Shown: piece by piece, positions 32,379 through 42,600 of the stretch | How the letters are laid out: each line of letters starts with the position of its first letter | Position numbering within the stretch: position 1 is the first letter of the stretch | DNA from: an uncultured Lachnospiraceae bacterium | GTDB lineage: Bacteria; Bacillota; Clostridia; Lachnospirales; Lachnospiraceae | Assembly: GCA_900314445.1 (NCBI GenBank) | Contig: OMVA01000051.1 | Location: 1 to 48,722, forward strand | DNA length: 48,722 nucleotides | Direction of reading: 5' to 3' | Program-made: the position numbers and the translations under genes | Notes under the pieces: generated by a model | What the model was told of the DNA's origin: nothing | Databases searched by the model: none | Seen by the model: only the letters and a program-made list of their open reading frames with translations

Positions 32379-34658
32379 ATGGTAAAGCTTTATGAGACAG
32401 GAGCATATCTCGTAAACGGAACAGAACTTGTTCTGGACAATGAGACAGCCTCTCAGGAACTGGCAGCAAAGGGCGTGAAGACATCAAAAGACGAAGCACG
32501 CAAGGGTACTATGGGATATAAGATCCTGCAGGAACACAATACAAGTGACGATGCAGAGAATCTGAAAATCAAGTTTGATAAGATGACATCCCATGACATC
32601 ACATTTGTAGGTATCATTCAGACAGCTAGAGCTTCAGGACTTACAGAATTCCCAATTCCATATGTTCTGACAAATTGCCACAATTCACTTTGTGCCGTTG
32701 GCGGTACCATTAATGAAGATGACCATATGTTTGGTCTTTCTGCTGCTAAGAAATATGGCGGAATCTATGTTCCACCAATGCAGGCAGTTATTCACCAGTA
32801 CGCAAGAGAAGAACTTGCTGAATGTGGCAAGATGATTCTTGGTTCAGACTCTCATACACGTTATGGTGCTCTGGGTACTATGGCAATTGGTGAAGGCGGC
32901 GGAGAACTTGCTAAGCAGCTGCTTGGCAGAACTTACGACGTAAAGATGCCTGGTGTTGTTGCAATCTATCTGGATGGCGAACCAGCAAAGGGCGTTGGTC
33001 CTCAGGACGTTGCTCTTGCAATTATCGGCGCTACATTCAAGGCTGGTTATGTTAAGAATAAGGTTATGGAATTTGTAGGCCCTGGTATTTCTAAGCTTTC
33101 TACAGACTTCCGTATCGGTGTGGATGTAATGACAACGGAGACAACATGTCTTTCATCAATCTGGAAGACAGATGAGAAGACTAAAGAATGGTATGATACA
33201 CACTTTAGACCAGAAGCTTACACAGAACTGAATCCTGAATCGGTTGCCTACTATGATGGCGTTGTTTATGTAGATCTTTCAAAGGTTCGCCCAATGATCG
33301 CTCTGCCATTCCACCCATCCAATACATATACAATCGAAGAACTGAATGCAAACCTCACAGACATCCTTCATGATGTAGAAGAGAAGGCTAAATCCCAGCT
33401 CAATGGTGATGTTGCGTTTAATCTTACAAATAAGATTCGCGACGGCAAGCTCTATGTTGAGCAGGGTGTTATCGCTGGTTGTGCCGGCGGTGGCTTCGAG
33501 AACATCTGCGATGCTGCAGATATTCTTAAGGGCAGATACATCGGTTCTGATGAATTTACTCTTACAGTTTACCCAGCTTCTATGCCAATTATGATGGAAC
33601 TGACAAAGAATGGTCGTGCTGCAACTCTGCTTGAGACAGGTGCTGTTATTAAGCCTGCATTCTGCGGACCATGCTTCGGTGCTGGTGATACTCCTGCAAA
33701 CGGCGCGCTTTCTATCCGTCATTCAACACGTAACTTCCCTAACCGTGAAGGTTCTAAGATTCAGAACGGTCAGATTTCATCAGTTGCTCTGATGGATGCT
33801 CGTTCTATCGCAGCAACAGCAGCAAATAAGGGTTACCTTACACCTGCTACAGACCTTGACGTTGAGTACACAGGTCCTAAGTACTTCTTCGACAAGAACA
33901 TTTACGATAATCGTGTATACAAGGGATTTGGTAAGGCTGACGCTTCTAAGGAACTTAAGTTCGGTCCTAACATTAAGGACTGGCCAGAAATGCCTGCTCT
34001 TACAGATGACCTTATGCTTAAGGTTTGCTCTGTAATCCATGATCCTGTTACAACAACAGATGAACTGATTCCATCAGGTGAAACATCATCTTATCGTTCA
34101 AATCCAATCGGTCTTGCTGAGTTCACACTTTCACGTCGTGATCCTGAGTACGTTGGTCGTGCTAAGGCAGTTCAGGCAGTTGAAAAGCTGAGAGAAGAAG
34201 GTGGCTGTGTTGGTAAGGCATATCCTGAAATAAAGGATATGATGCAGATTGTTAAGACTAAGTTCGCAGACAAGTGCGCACATGATATCGGATTCGGTTC
34301 GGTTATCTATGCAAACAAGCCAGGTGATGGTTCTGCTCGTGAGCAGGCTGCATCCTGCCAGAAGGTACTTGGTGGCTGGGCTAACATTGCGAAGGAATAT
34401 GCAACAAAGCGTTATAGATCGAACCTCATCAACTGGGGTATGCTTCCATTCCTGATTGAGGAAGATGCTGGTTTCGAAATCGATGATTACATCTTCGTTC
34501 CAGGTGTTCGTGAGGCTGTTGCTAACAAAGCAGAAAAGATTACAGCTTACATCGTAAATAAGGATATGAAGGAAATCACAGTTACTCTTGGTGACCTGAC
34601 AGATGATGAAAGACAGATTATCATGGACGGCTGCCTGATTAACTTCTACCGTCACTAA
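32379..34658 (+). CDS. Aconitase-superfamily hydratase, YbhJ type
   Basis: A 759-residue protein with the aconitase fold; the C-terminal swivel domain is within the same chain. Likely [4Fe-4S] ligands are the Cys in IAGCAGGGF and the two in [32 protein letters not shown] is the classic aconitase segment. It resembles the YbhJ putative hydratases (about 750 residues) more than AcnA, AcnB or isopropylmalate isomerase. The natural substrate could be citrate or another hydroxyacid. The start at 32379 has AAAGGAGA upstream; a longer frame from 32286 lacks this. It is a single gene with its own terminator. Confidence 0.85.
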   Translation: MVKLYETGAYLVNGTELVLDNETASQELAAKGVKTSKDEARKGTMGYKILQEHNTSDDAENLKIKFDKMTSHDITFVGIIQTARASGLTEFPIPYVLTNCHNSLCAVGGTINEDDHMFGLSAAKKYGGIYVPPMQAVIHQYAREELAECGKMILGSDSHTRYGALGTMAIGEGGGELAKQLLGRTYDVKMPGVVAIYLDGEPAKGVGPQDVALAIIGATFKAGYVKNKVMEFVGPGISKLSTDFRIGVDVMTTETTCLSSIWKTDEKTKEWYDTHFRPEAYTELNPESVAYYDGVVYVDLSKVRPMIALPFHPSNTYTIEELNANLTDILHDVEEKAKSQLNGDVAFNLTNKIRDGKLYVEQGVIAGCAGGGFENICDAADILKGRYIGSDEFTLTVYPASMPIMMELTKNGRAATLLETGAVIKPAFCGPCFGAGDTPANGALSIRHSTRNFPNREGSKIQNGQISSVALMDARSIAATAANKGYLTPATDLDVEYTGPKYFFDKNIYDNRVYKGFGKADASKELKFGPNIKDWPEMPALTDDLMLKVCSVIHDPVTTTDELIPSGETSSYRSNPIGLAEFTLSRRDPEYVGRAKAVQAVEKLREEGGCVGKAYPEIKDMMQIVKTKFADKCAHDIGFGSVIYANKPGDGSAREQAASCQKVLGGWANIAKEYATKRYRSNLINWGMLPFLIEEDAGFEIDDYIFVPGVREAVANKAEKITAYIVNKDMKEITVTLGDLTDDERQIIMDGCLINFYRH

Positions 34659-34681
34659 TAGTCGGACATAGAATTAAATAG

Positions 34682-34693
34682 CATTTGCAAATG
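34682..34693. other. Palindromic double octamer inside terminator arm
   Basis: CATTTGCAAATG, identical to the palindrome at 23213. Its right half is part of the aconitase terminator stem. Confidence 0.65.
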
Positions 34694-34728
34694 GATTTGC
34701 CGGAGATTTCTGGCAAATCCATTTTTTT
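34689..34728 (+). terminator. Rho-independent terminator after aconitase
   Basis: A perfect 13-bp stem AAATGGATTTGCC/GGCAAATCCATTT with a 10-base loop, then T. Confidence 0.95.
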
Positions 34729-35179
34729 ATTATTTGTTCTATAACCCATCATAAAAAAGAGATATTAACATAGACATTTTGTTTTGACGCAAAATGACAC
34801 ATATAAGACTTAGTGAATGGGAGAAAGCATGTCATAAAATGGATATGAACGAAATTGAGCATTTGTGACAAATAGCAATATTCTGTGATGACTGACTGCC
34901 ATATCTCAAAAAATGCGTATAAATATAACAAAATAATCTATAAGAAAGATATTTAATATTAATTTCTATAAATTTAAGCAAGATTGTTCACTGTTTTTCG
35001 TGCAATAAGCAATACATTTTGTGTAAAACTTACAAGTTTGATTGTAAAAAATGTAAGAAAATAATATATATGGGTAGTTTGTGTTACATAAAAATTATGT
35101 GAATTGTATAAATTAGTCATGAAATTGCGGATTTTTATTGTAAAATTGTACAAAATCTGTTTTCTTTATATCATCATTC

Positions 35180-35188
35180 TGCTATAAT
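35180..35188 (+). promoter_or_regulatory. Extended -10 promoter of glgC-glgD
   Basis: TGCTATAAT, a TG-N-TATAAT extended -10, lies 31 bp before the glgC start. No good -35 is seen, which is common for extended -10 promoters. The leader would be only about 25 bases. Confidence 0.65.
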
Positions 35189-35219
35189 ATAGGAAATTCT
35201 TGCGTAAAGGAGTGACATT

Positions 35220-36491
35220 ATGATTAAAAAGGAAATGATCGCAATGCTTCTGGCGGGCGGTCAGGGCAGCCGATTGGGTGTGCTTACTTCTAAGCTTGCA
35301 AAACCAGCCGTTGCTTTCGGTGGTAAATACAAAATTATTGATTTCCCGCTGAGTAACTGTATCAATTCGGGGGTTGATACCGTTGGTGTCCTGACGCAGT
35401 ACAGACCACTTCGTCTGAATCAGCATATCGGTATTGGTATGCCATGGGATTTGGACCGTGCTTTTGGTGGTGTGCAGGTACTGCCTCCTTATGAGAGAGC
35501 AGACAATGCTGAGTGGTACTCAGGTACCGCAAACGCTATTTACCAGAACCTCGAATACATGGAGTACTATGATCCTGATTATGTACTCATTCTTTCTGGA
35601 GACCATATTTATAAGATGGACTATGAAGTTATGCTTGACTTCCATAAGTCATCAAAGGCAGATGTTACAATTGCTACTTATCAGGTACCAATTGAAGAAG
35701 CATCCCGTTTTGGTGTGGTAATTGCTGATGAACAGGGTGTGATCAGCGAATTCGAAGAAAAGCCTGAACATCCACGTTCCAATAAGGCTTCTATGGGTAT
35801 CTATATCTTTAACTGGAAGGTACTTCGTCAGGCTCTGATTGACATGAAGGATGTACCAAACTGCGACTTTGGTAAGCATATTATTCCAGCTCTGCATGAG
35901 AACGGCAGTAAGTGTTGTGCTTATGACTTCAAGGGATATTGGAAGGACGTTGGTACTCTTGGTTCTTATTGGGAAGCTAATATGGAATTGATTGATATCA
36001 TTCCTGAATTCAACCTCTATGAAGAGTTCTGGAGAATCTATACAAAGAGCGATAATCTTCCTCCACAGTATCTTGCTCCTGGCAGTACAGTGAAGAAGAG
36101 TATTATCGGTGAAGGAACTGAAGTATACGGAAATGTTGAAAATTCTGTAATCGGTTCTAACGTTTATATCGGTAAGGACGCTGTCATTAAGAATTCTATT
36201 ATTATGAACAACGCAGTCATTAAGGATGGCGCTGTGATGGATAAGGCAATTCTTGCAGAAGGCGTTGAGGTCGGCAAGAATGTTGAACTTGGTGTTGGTG
36301 AATATGCAGATAGCGAATACTCATCTAAGGTATACGCATTTGATCTCGTGACTGTAGGTGAAAAATCTGTAATTCCGGATGATGTAAAGGTTGGTAAGAA
36401 CACCGCAATCCTCGGCGTGACAACAAAAGAAGAATATCCGGATGGACTTCTTGCAAGTGGTAAGGCAATCATTAAGGAAGCAGGTGAATAA
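35220..36491 (+). CDS. glgC: Glucose-1-phosphate adenylyltransferase
   Basis: A 423-residue ADP-glucose pyrophosphorylase, the committed step of glycogen synthesis. The nucleotide-binding start is [20 protein letters not shown], followed by [10 protein letters not shown], the catalytic Asp region [13 protein letters not shown] and the sugar site FEEKPEHP. The C-terminal part (about 290-423) is a left-handed beta-helix with hexapeptide-like repeats. It is paired with glgD 2 bp downstream, as in bacilli and clostridia, where the GlgC/GlgD heterotetramer is the active form. Confidence 0.96.
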   Translation: MIKKEMIAMLLAGGQGSRLGVLTSKLAKPAVAFGGKYKIIDFPLSNCINSGVDTVGVLTQYRPLRLNQHIGIGMPWDLDRAFGGVQVLPPYERADNAEWYSGTANAIYQNLEYMEYYDPDYVLILSGDHIYKMDYEVMLDFHKSSKADVTIATYQVPIEEASRFGVVIADEQGVISEFEEKPEHPRSNKASMGIYIFNWKVLRQALIDMKDVPNCDFGKHIIPALHENGSKCCAYDFKGYWKDVGTLGSYWEANMELIDIIPEFNLYEEFWRIYTKSDNLPPQYLAPGSTVKKSIIGEGTEVYGNVENSVIGSNVYIGKDAVIKNSIIMNNAVIKDGAVMDKAILAEGVEVGKNVELGVGEYADSEYSSKVYAFDLVTVGEKSVIPDDVKVGKNTAILGVTTKEEYPDGLLASGKAIIKEAGE

Positions 36492-36493
36492 TC

Positions 36494-37618
36494 ATGAGAG
36501 CAATTGGTATTATTTTAGCCGGAGGCAATAGCCAGAGAATGGGCGACCTTTCTGCAAAGCGTGCCGTAGCTGCTATGCCAATGGCAGGATGCTACAGAGC
36601 AATCGACTTCGCGCTTTCCAGTATGTCAAATTCACATATTCAGAAAGTAGCCGTATTTACTCAGTACAATTCCCGTAGTTTGAATGAACATCTCAACTCC
36701 TCTAAGTGGTGGGATTTCGGAAGAAAACAGGGTGGACTGTATATTTTCACACCAACAATCACAGCTACAAACAGCTATTGGTATAAGGGAACAGCAGATT
36801 CTCTTTACCAGAACATTGATTTTCTGAAGAATGCACATGAGCCATATGTTGTTATCGCTTCTGGTGATGGTGTTTACAAGCTGGATTACAACAAGGTTCT
36901 GGAAGACCATATTGCAAAGAACGCAGATATCACAATCGTTACTAAGGACATTAAGCCTGGTGAAGATGATATCAGCCGTTTTGGTGTAGTTAAGGTTGGA
37001 GACAAGGGCAGAGTTCTTGATTTTGAAGAAAAGCCACTTGTTGCAGAAACAAATACAGCATCCATCGGTGTCTATGTTGTTAGACGTCGTCAGCTGATTG
37101 AGCTCCTGGAAACATGTGCTGCTGAAGGCAGAACAGATTTCGTTAAGGATATTCTGATCCGATATAAGAATGTTAAGAAGATTAATGCTTACAAGCTGGA
37201 AACATATTGGAGAAACATTGGTTCTGTTGAATCTTACTATAGAACAAATATGGATTTCCTGAATCCAGAAGTTCGGAACTTCTTCTTCCACCAGCAGCCT
37301 GGTGTATACACAAAGGTAGAAGATCTTCCACCTGCTAAGTATAATTCTGATGCAGTTGCTGTAAATTCACTGATTGCCAGTGGTAGCATTATCAATGGTA
37401 CAGTTGAAAACTCAGTACTCTTTAAGAAGGTGTATGTTGGTAACAACACAGTTATTAAGAACTCCATCATCATGAATGATGTTCACATTGGCGATAACTG
37501 CTATATCGAGAACTGCATTGTTGAAAGCAGAGATACAATCAAGGCGAACACAACTCACACAGGTGAAGCTGGAAAGCCAAAGATTGTAATTGAGAAGAAT
37601 TTCCGCTATACACTGTAG
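36494..37618 (+). CDS. glgD: GlgD, regulatory subunit of ADP-glucose pyrophosphorylase
   Basis: A 374-residue paralogue of GlgC. The nucleotide loop is altered to LAGGNSQRMGDLSAKRAVAA, and other active-site segments also differ (VIASGDGVYKLDY), as expected for the weakly active GlgD subunit that stimulates GlgC. The C-terminal beta-helix is present (VNSLIASGSIINGTVENSV). It starts 2 bp after glgC, with AGGTGA upstream. spoVG follows by 22 bp. Confidence 0.95.
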   Translation: MRAIGIILAGGNSQRMGDLSAKRAVAAMPMAGCYRAIDFALSSMSNSHIQKVAVFTQYNSRSLNEHLNSSKWWDFGRKQGGLYIFTPTITATNSYWYKGTADSLYQNIDFLKNAHEPYVVIASGDGVYKLDYNKVLEDHIAKNADITIVTKDIKPGEDDISRFGVVKVGDKGRVLDFEEKPLVAETNTASIGVYVVRRRQLIELLETCAAEGRTDFVKDILIRYKNVKKINAYKLETYWRNIGSVESYYRTNMDFLNPEVRNFFFHQQPGVYTKVEDLPPAKYNSDAVAVNSLIASGSIINGTVENSVLFKKVYVGNNTVIKNSIIMNDVHIGDNCYIENCIVESRDTIKANTTHTGEAGKPKIVIEKNFRYTL

Positions 37619-37640
37619 GACTTGAAGGGGGACATGTGAC

Positions 37641-37916
37641 ATGACCATTACTGATGTTAGAGTAAGAATGGTTACAAAAGAAGGTAAAATGAAGGCTGTT
37701 GTATCCATTACTCTGGATAATGAATTTGTTATTCATGATATTAAAGTAATAGAAGGTGAAAAAGGTTTATTTATTGCAATGCCAAGTCGTAAATCTGCGG
37801 ATGGTGAGTATAGAGATATTGCTCATCCGATCAACAAGGATACTCGACAGACTGTACAGGCTCTCATCTTAGAAAAGTATGAAGAGATGCTGGCAAGTGA
37901 AGGTATTGAAGAATAG
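37641..37916 (+). CDS. spoVG: Septation/RNA-binding regulator SpoVG
   Basis: A 91-residue SpoVG, recognised by [19 protein letters not shown] and [22 protein letters not shown]. SpoVG proteins bind nucleic acid and affect septation, capsule and other genes; they are common outside spore formers. In B. subtilis the order is spoVG-gcaD-prs-ctc-spoVC; here glmU(gcaD) and pth(spoVC) follow with prs and ctc missing. AAGGGGG lies before the ATG. Being 22 bp after glgD, it may also be read from the glycogen promoter. Confidence 0.96.
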   Translation: MTITDVRVRMVTKEGKMKAVVSITLDNEFVIHDIKVIEGEKGLFIAMPSRKSADGEYRDIAHPINKDTRQTVQALILEKYEEMLASEGIEE

Positions 37917-37929
37917 ATGATTCTCTCTT

Positions 37930-37966
37930 GAGACCTGCGCCGCACCTGGCGGGCAGGTCTCTTTTC
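37930..37966 (+). terminator. Rho-independent terminator after spoVG
   Basis: A 9-bp stem GAGACCTGC/GCAGGTCTC enclosing a GC-rich 14-base loop, followed by four T. Confidence 0.85.
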
Positions 37967-38005
37967 ATGTGGGGAAGACCTTATCCATGTTGCACCCCCC
38001 CTTGC

Positions 38006-38033
38006 TTGACTTATTTGCCCCACTTGTTAAAAT
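38006..38033 (+). promoter_or_regulatory. Promoter of glmU-like gene
   Basis: TTGACT at 38006-38011, a 16-bp spacer and TAAAAT at 38028-38033. Transcription would start close to 38040, about 6 bases before a stable hairpin. Confidence 0.65.
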
Positions 38034-38045
38034 GAAGACGTATCA

Positions 38046-38069
38046 GGCGTGTCTCTTCGGGGAAACGCC
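38046..38069 (+). other. UUCG-tetraloop hairpin at the 5' end of the glmU mRNA
   Basis: GGCGT/ACGCC and TCTC/GGGA enclose a C-TTCG-G tetraloop, a very stable RNA cap. No T-run follows. It may protect the mRNA 5' end. Confidence 0.6.
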
Positions 38070-38131
38070 CATTCTTTGTGCATATAACAATTAAACTTTG
38101 TATTTTAGTTGTTTTAAAAGGGAGAAAAAAT

Positions 38132-38863
38132 ATGAACAATTTAAAGGCAGTCATTCTGGCAGCAGGAAAAGGAACTAGAATGAAGTCTGATTTACCAAAG
38201 GTACTTCACAAATGTGATGGCCAGCCAATGGTGCACTATGCCATTCAGGCAGCTAAGGATGCTGGGTGTGATGAAGTAATCGTAATTGTTGGTTACCAGG
38301 GAGCTTTGGTAAAGAGAGAAATCCTTGATGTTGTAAGTTACGCAGAACAGAAGGAACAGCTGGGAACTGGACATGCCGTGAAGTGTGCTCAGGAACAGAT
38401 TGGTACAAGCGGTGATACTCTGATTCTCTGTGGCGATACACCACTGATTACTGCGGATACATTAAAAAATCTGATTGATACACATCGTAAGGAAGCAAAT
38501 GGTGCAACTGTACTGTCTGCTGAATTCGAAAATCCATTTGGCTATGGACGTATTATTCGTGACGAGACAGGTGCTTTCCAGGAAATCGTTGAGCAGAAGG
38601 ATTGTACAGAAGATCAGGCAAAGACGAAGGAAGTTAATTCAGGTATGTATGTTTTCAATACAGAAGCTCTGAATGTTGCTCTGTCAATGCTGACAAATGA
38701 TAATGCTCAGGGTGAATACTATCTTACAGATACTATCTCTCTGATTAAGAAGACTGGCCTGAAGGTAAATGCAATGCCAGTTGGTGATGTGAATGAAATT
38801 CTTGGTGTTAACACACCTGAGCAGCTTGCTGAAGCTGAGAAAATTATGCAGGCAAGAAAGTAA
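38132..38863 (+). CDS. One-domain GlmU: N-acetylglucosamine-1-phosphate uridylyltransferase-like
   Basis: A 243-residue nucleotidyltransferase matching only the N-terminal half of GlmU. Motifs are LAAGKGTRMKSDLPKVLHK, QLGTGHAVKCA, LCGDTPLI, FGYGRIIRD, and the Mg-binding region VNSGMYVF with GEYYLTD near the end. Normal GlmU is about 450 residues, with a left-handed beta-helix acetyltransferase domain; that whole half is absent and only 88 bp separate the stop from pth. It should make UDP-GlcNAc only if the acetylation is done elsewhere. The start at 38132 has GGGAG upstream. It sits in the gcaD position of the spoVG-gcaD-spoVC cluster. Confidence 0.9.
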   Translation: MNNLKAVILAAGKGTRMKSDLPKVLHKCDGQPMVHYAIQAAKDAGCDEVIVIVGYQGALVKREILDVVSYAEQKEQLGTGHAVKCAQEQIGTSGDTLILCGDTPLITADTLKNLIDTHRKEANGATVLSAEFENPFGYGRIIRDETGAFQEIVEQKDCTEDQAKTKEVNSGMYVFNTEALNVALSMLTNDNAQGEYYLTDTISLIKKTGLKVNAMPVGDVNEILGVNTPEQLAEAEKIMQARK

Positions 38864-38926
38864 GCTGGAGAACTTGAAAGCTGTGAAAGCAAAAAGTAAT
38901 AGGTAACTAGATGCAGGTGGGCAGTC

Positions 38927-38934
38927 CATTTGCA
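38927..38934. other. CATTTGCA octamer before pth
   Basis: In the context GCAGTCCATTTGCAAAGAAAG, 17 bases before the pth start, close to the copy at 9879 before rqcP (AAAGTCCATTTGCAAAAGG). Confidence 0.6.
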
Positions 38935-38951
38935 AAGAAAGAGGAAATATT

Positions 38952-39512
38952 TTGAAGATTATTGTTGGACTGGGAAATCCAGGAGACAAATACGCAGGGA
39001 CCCGGCATAATACCGGGTTTTCTGTCGTGATTAATTTGTCAGATACTTATGGCATTCCTTTTAATAAAAGTGAGTGCAAGGCTGTGACTGGTCATGGCGT
39101 CATTGAGGGAGAGAAGGTAATTCTTGCTCAGCCTCAGACTTATATGAATTTATCTGGGGAATCCATTCAGGAGTTACTTCATTTTTACAAATGTCAGCCT
39201 TCTGATTTGATTGTGATTTATGACGATATTGATCTTGCGGCAGGCAGACTTCGCCTTCGTGAAAAGGGAAGTGCTGGTGGTCACAATGGTATGAAGTCGA
39301 TTATTCAGTGCATTGGCACGGATACTTTTGACAGAGTACGTGTGGGCGTTGGTCAGAAGCCACAGGGATGGGACCTTGCTGACTGGGTACTTTCACGTCC
39401 TGACAAGGATGCTTTACCAGAATTCCGGGATGGGGTAGAAAGAGCTGCCAAGGCGGTTACCACCATTATTACGGATGGTATGAGTAAGGCAATGAACCTT
39501 TTCAGTAAGTAA
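38952..39512 (+). CDS. pth: Peptidyl-tRNA hydrolase
   Basis: A 186-residue enzyme that frees tRNA from dropped-off peptidyl-tRNA. It starts at TTG with GAGGAA 7 bases upstream. Signatures: MKIIVGLGNPGDKYAGTRHNTGF with the catalytic His in RHNTGF, then AQPQTYMNLSGES, YDDIDLAAGRLRLREKGSAGGHNGMKSII, and a C-terminal helix. Length matches the family. Equivalent of spoVC in the B. subtilis cluster, placed directly before mfd as there. Confidence 0.96.
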   Translation: MKIIVGLGNPGDKYAGTRHNTGFSVVINLSDTYGIPFNKSECKAVTGHGVIEGEKVILAQPQTYMNLSGESIQELLHFYKCQPSDLIVIYDDIDLAAGRLRLREKGSAGGHNGMKSIIQCIGTDTFDRVRVGVGQKPQGWDLADWVLSRPDKDALPEFRDGVERAAKAVTTIITDGMSKAMNLFSK

Positions 39513-39568
39513 GCGCAGTCCATTGGCGGTCAGCGTTGTACGAGAAAGTAAGCACAGTCCATTTTGCA
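39507..39568. repeat. Imperfect direct repeat with degenerate octamers before mfd
   Basis: AAGTAAGCGCAGTCCATT (ending at 39524) and AAGTAAGCACAGTCCATT (39546-39563) differ at one base and are about 39 bp apart. The second continues as CATTTTGCA, the octamer with one inserted T; the first continues as CATTGGC. The first overlaps the pth stop. Confidence 0.65.
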
Positions 39569-39603
39569 GGGATTGATTGTTTTTTAATTTGAAAGTGTGG
39601 AAT

Positions 39604-42600
39604 ATGAAAGCATTAATGAATCCGGTTCTTTCGGATCCAATTGTTGAAAAGCAGATTCTGGCGGCGGAGAGACCGTTGCATATCTGGGATCTGAATCAGA
39701 GTGCTCGCCCTTTGATGGTGGAGGCTCTTCGTGGCAAGGCCAAGTTTACGCTGGTGGTGACCAGTGATGAGGCCAGGGCGGAAAAGCTTGTGGAGAGCAT
39801 GCGTTTCTTTGATCGAAATGCTATGATTTTCCCAGCCAAGGACGTTCTCTTTTACTATGCGGATGTGCATGGTAATGCTACAGCGAAAAAGCGTCTGGCG
39901 GTTATGAAGAGAATTTGTAGCGATGAGCCAACGGTAATCGTTACAACTGTGGATGGTCTTATGGACCGTCTGCCGGATTTAAAATATTTTAAGGCACACA
40001 CCTTTAGCCTTTCGGTGGGGGACTCAATTGATCTGGATCAGCTGAAGGCGGACCTGACCATGGAGGGTTATGAGAATGTGCCGGAAGTTGAAACATCAGG
40101 GCAGTTTTCTGTTCGAGGCGGCATTTTAGATATCTTCCCTCTGACGGAAGAGTGCCCCCTTCGTGTTGAATTCTTTGGAGATGAGATTGATTCCATTCGT
40201 GAATTTGATGTGGAATCCCAGCGTTCCATTTCGGAACTGGAGCATTTCTTAATCTTCCCGGCTTCTGAATATGTGCTTTCTGAGGAGAGAAAGGCAAGGG
40301 GCCTGGCTCGAATCGAGAAGGAAGAAAAGGAGCAGATTAAGAATTTAAAGAAGACCAATAATGATGCAGCTGGTCATTTAAAGAAGACCGTTGAAAAAAT
40401 TAAGACTGAGATTTCAGATTTTAACTCTACTTCAGGTCTGGATTCTCTGGTGGAGTATTTCTATGGAACCACAGTGGGTTTCCTGGATTATATGCCAGAG
40501 GGGACTGCTTACATTATTGATGAGCCCAAGGCGGTGGCTGCTCGTGCCCAGTCCTACTTTACAGAGTTCTCTCTTTCCATGCAGGGAAGACTTATGGGAG
40601 GATATATTCTGCCGGGTCAGGCGGATGTACTTACTTCTGCAGAGGAGACACTGGAAAGACTAGTTGCTGTTAAGCCATTTATGTTCTCGGAATTCTATGT
40701 GAAGCAGGATTTACTGGGAGAAGTGGCGTCTGTTCGCTATGAATCCAAGGGGATTCAGTCCTATAAGGGTTCCTTTGTGGATCTGGAGAAGGATTTAGAG
40801 ACCTGGCGTAAGAAGAAATATAAGATTGTGATTATTTCTCCTTCGGCAACTCGTGCTAAGCGATATGTGAATTCTTTTATGGAAGCCGATGTACCAGCTT
40901 TCTTCTCCACAAGTCAGTCCAGAGAACTGGCTCCAAAGGAAGTCATGGTTACCACAGGAAGTTTGGAAGAGGGCTTCTTTATTCCAAGTGCTGGCCTTGT
41001 GGTTATTGCAGAAGGTGAAATATTAAAGCGCCAGGAACAGAAAAAGAAATATAAGCGATTCCAAGGACAGGCCATTTCCACGCTGGCAGAACTGTCTGTG
41101 GGGGATTATGTAGTTCATGAGCATCATGGTATTGGTGTCTATCGTGGTATTTCCCAGGAAACTTCCCAGGGAAGAACCAAGGACTACATTAATATTGATT
41201 ATGCTGGTGGTTCTAAGCTTTTTGTACCGGTTGAGGATATGGACCGTATTGGTAAATATTCAGACAAGGAAGGAAAAGCACCAAAGCTGAATAATCTGGG
41301 GGGATCTGCATGGCAGAAGACTCGTACCCGTGTGCAGCAGAATGTGGATGGAGTTGCCAAGGAACTGGTTGAACTCTATGCCATTCGTCAGAATCATAAG
41401 GGCTATGCCTTTTCAGAGGATTCTCTCTGGCAGCATGAATTTGAGGAATCCTTCCCATATGATGAAACGCCAGATCAGATGCGTGCCATCAGGGATATGA
41501 AGAAGGATATGGAAAGCGACAAAATCATGGATCGTCTGATCTGTGGTGACGTTGGTTTTGGTAAAACAGAAGTTGCTATTCGTGCGGCCTTTAAGTGTGC
41601 CCAGGATGGCAGACAGGTTGCTTATCTTGTGCCAACCACCATTCTGGCAGAACAGCATTACAATACCTTTATGGAAAGAATGAAGGACTACCCGATTAAT
41701 GTGCGTATGCTTTCTCGTTTCCATACGGCAAAAGAAAACAGACAGATTATTGAAGGCCTGAAAAATGGATCTGTGGACATTGTTATTGGTACTCACAGAC
41801 TTCTTTCCAAGGATGTGGGCTTCCATAAGCTGGGACTTTTGATTATCGATGAGGAACAGCGCTTTGGTGTTAAGGCCAAAGAAGCCATTAAGGAAATGAA
41901 GAAGACGGTGGATGTACTGACGCTGACAGCTACACCGATTCCAAGAACTCTTCATATGAGTTTGGTGGGTATTCGTGATATGAGCTTACTGGAAGAGGCA
42001 CCAATTGATCGTCGTCCAATTCAGACTTATGTTATGGAATATGACCGGGAAATTGTAAAGGAAGCCATCAATCGAGAACTTGCCCGAGATGGACAGGTCT
42101 TCTATGTATATAACCGTGTAGAAGATATTATGGATATTGAAGGGGCTCTCCAGCAGATGCTGCCAGAGGCTCGTATTGCCTACGCTCATGGAAAAATGAA
42201 TGAAAAGGAACTTGAAAATATCATGCACGCCTTCATCAATCATGAAATTGATGTACTGGTTTCTACCACCATCATTGAGACAGGCCTGGATATTTCCAAT
42301 GCCAATACCATTATCATCCACAATGCGGAACGCTTTGGCCTTTCTCAGCTTTATCAGTTAAGAGGCCGTGTGGGCAGATCTGGGCGCAATGCATTTGCAT
42401 TTATGATGTATCAGCCTGGGGTTCTTTTAAAGGATGTGGCCCAGAAGAGACTGTCAGCCATTCGTGAATTTACAGAGCTGGGATCTGGTTACAAGATTTC
42501 CATGCGAGATTTGGAAATTCGTGGTGCGGGAAATGTACTTGGCAAGAGTCAGTCAGGTCATATGGAAGAGGTTGGTTATGACCTCTATGTTAAGATGCTC

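Larger units (their letters stand above)
34659..35219. other. 561-bp intergenic region before glgC
   Basis: It starts with a palindromic octamer fused to a terminator stem (34682-34728). About 450 bp of very AT-rich DNA follow, with no convincing ORF or RNA gene, then an extended -10 promoter at 35180 and the ribosome site AAAGGAG of glgC. The length suggests additional regulatory sites, but I can name none. Confidence 0.6.

Noticed and set aside
41413-41955. 180-codon reverse-strand frame inside mfd
   Set aside because: It is a shadow of the mfd coding frame, with no family resemblance and no initiation signals; other long antisense frames were rejected for the same reason.
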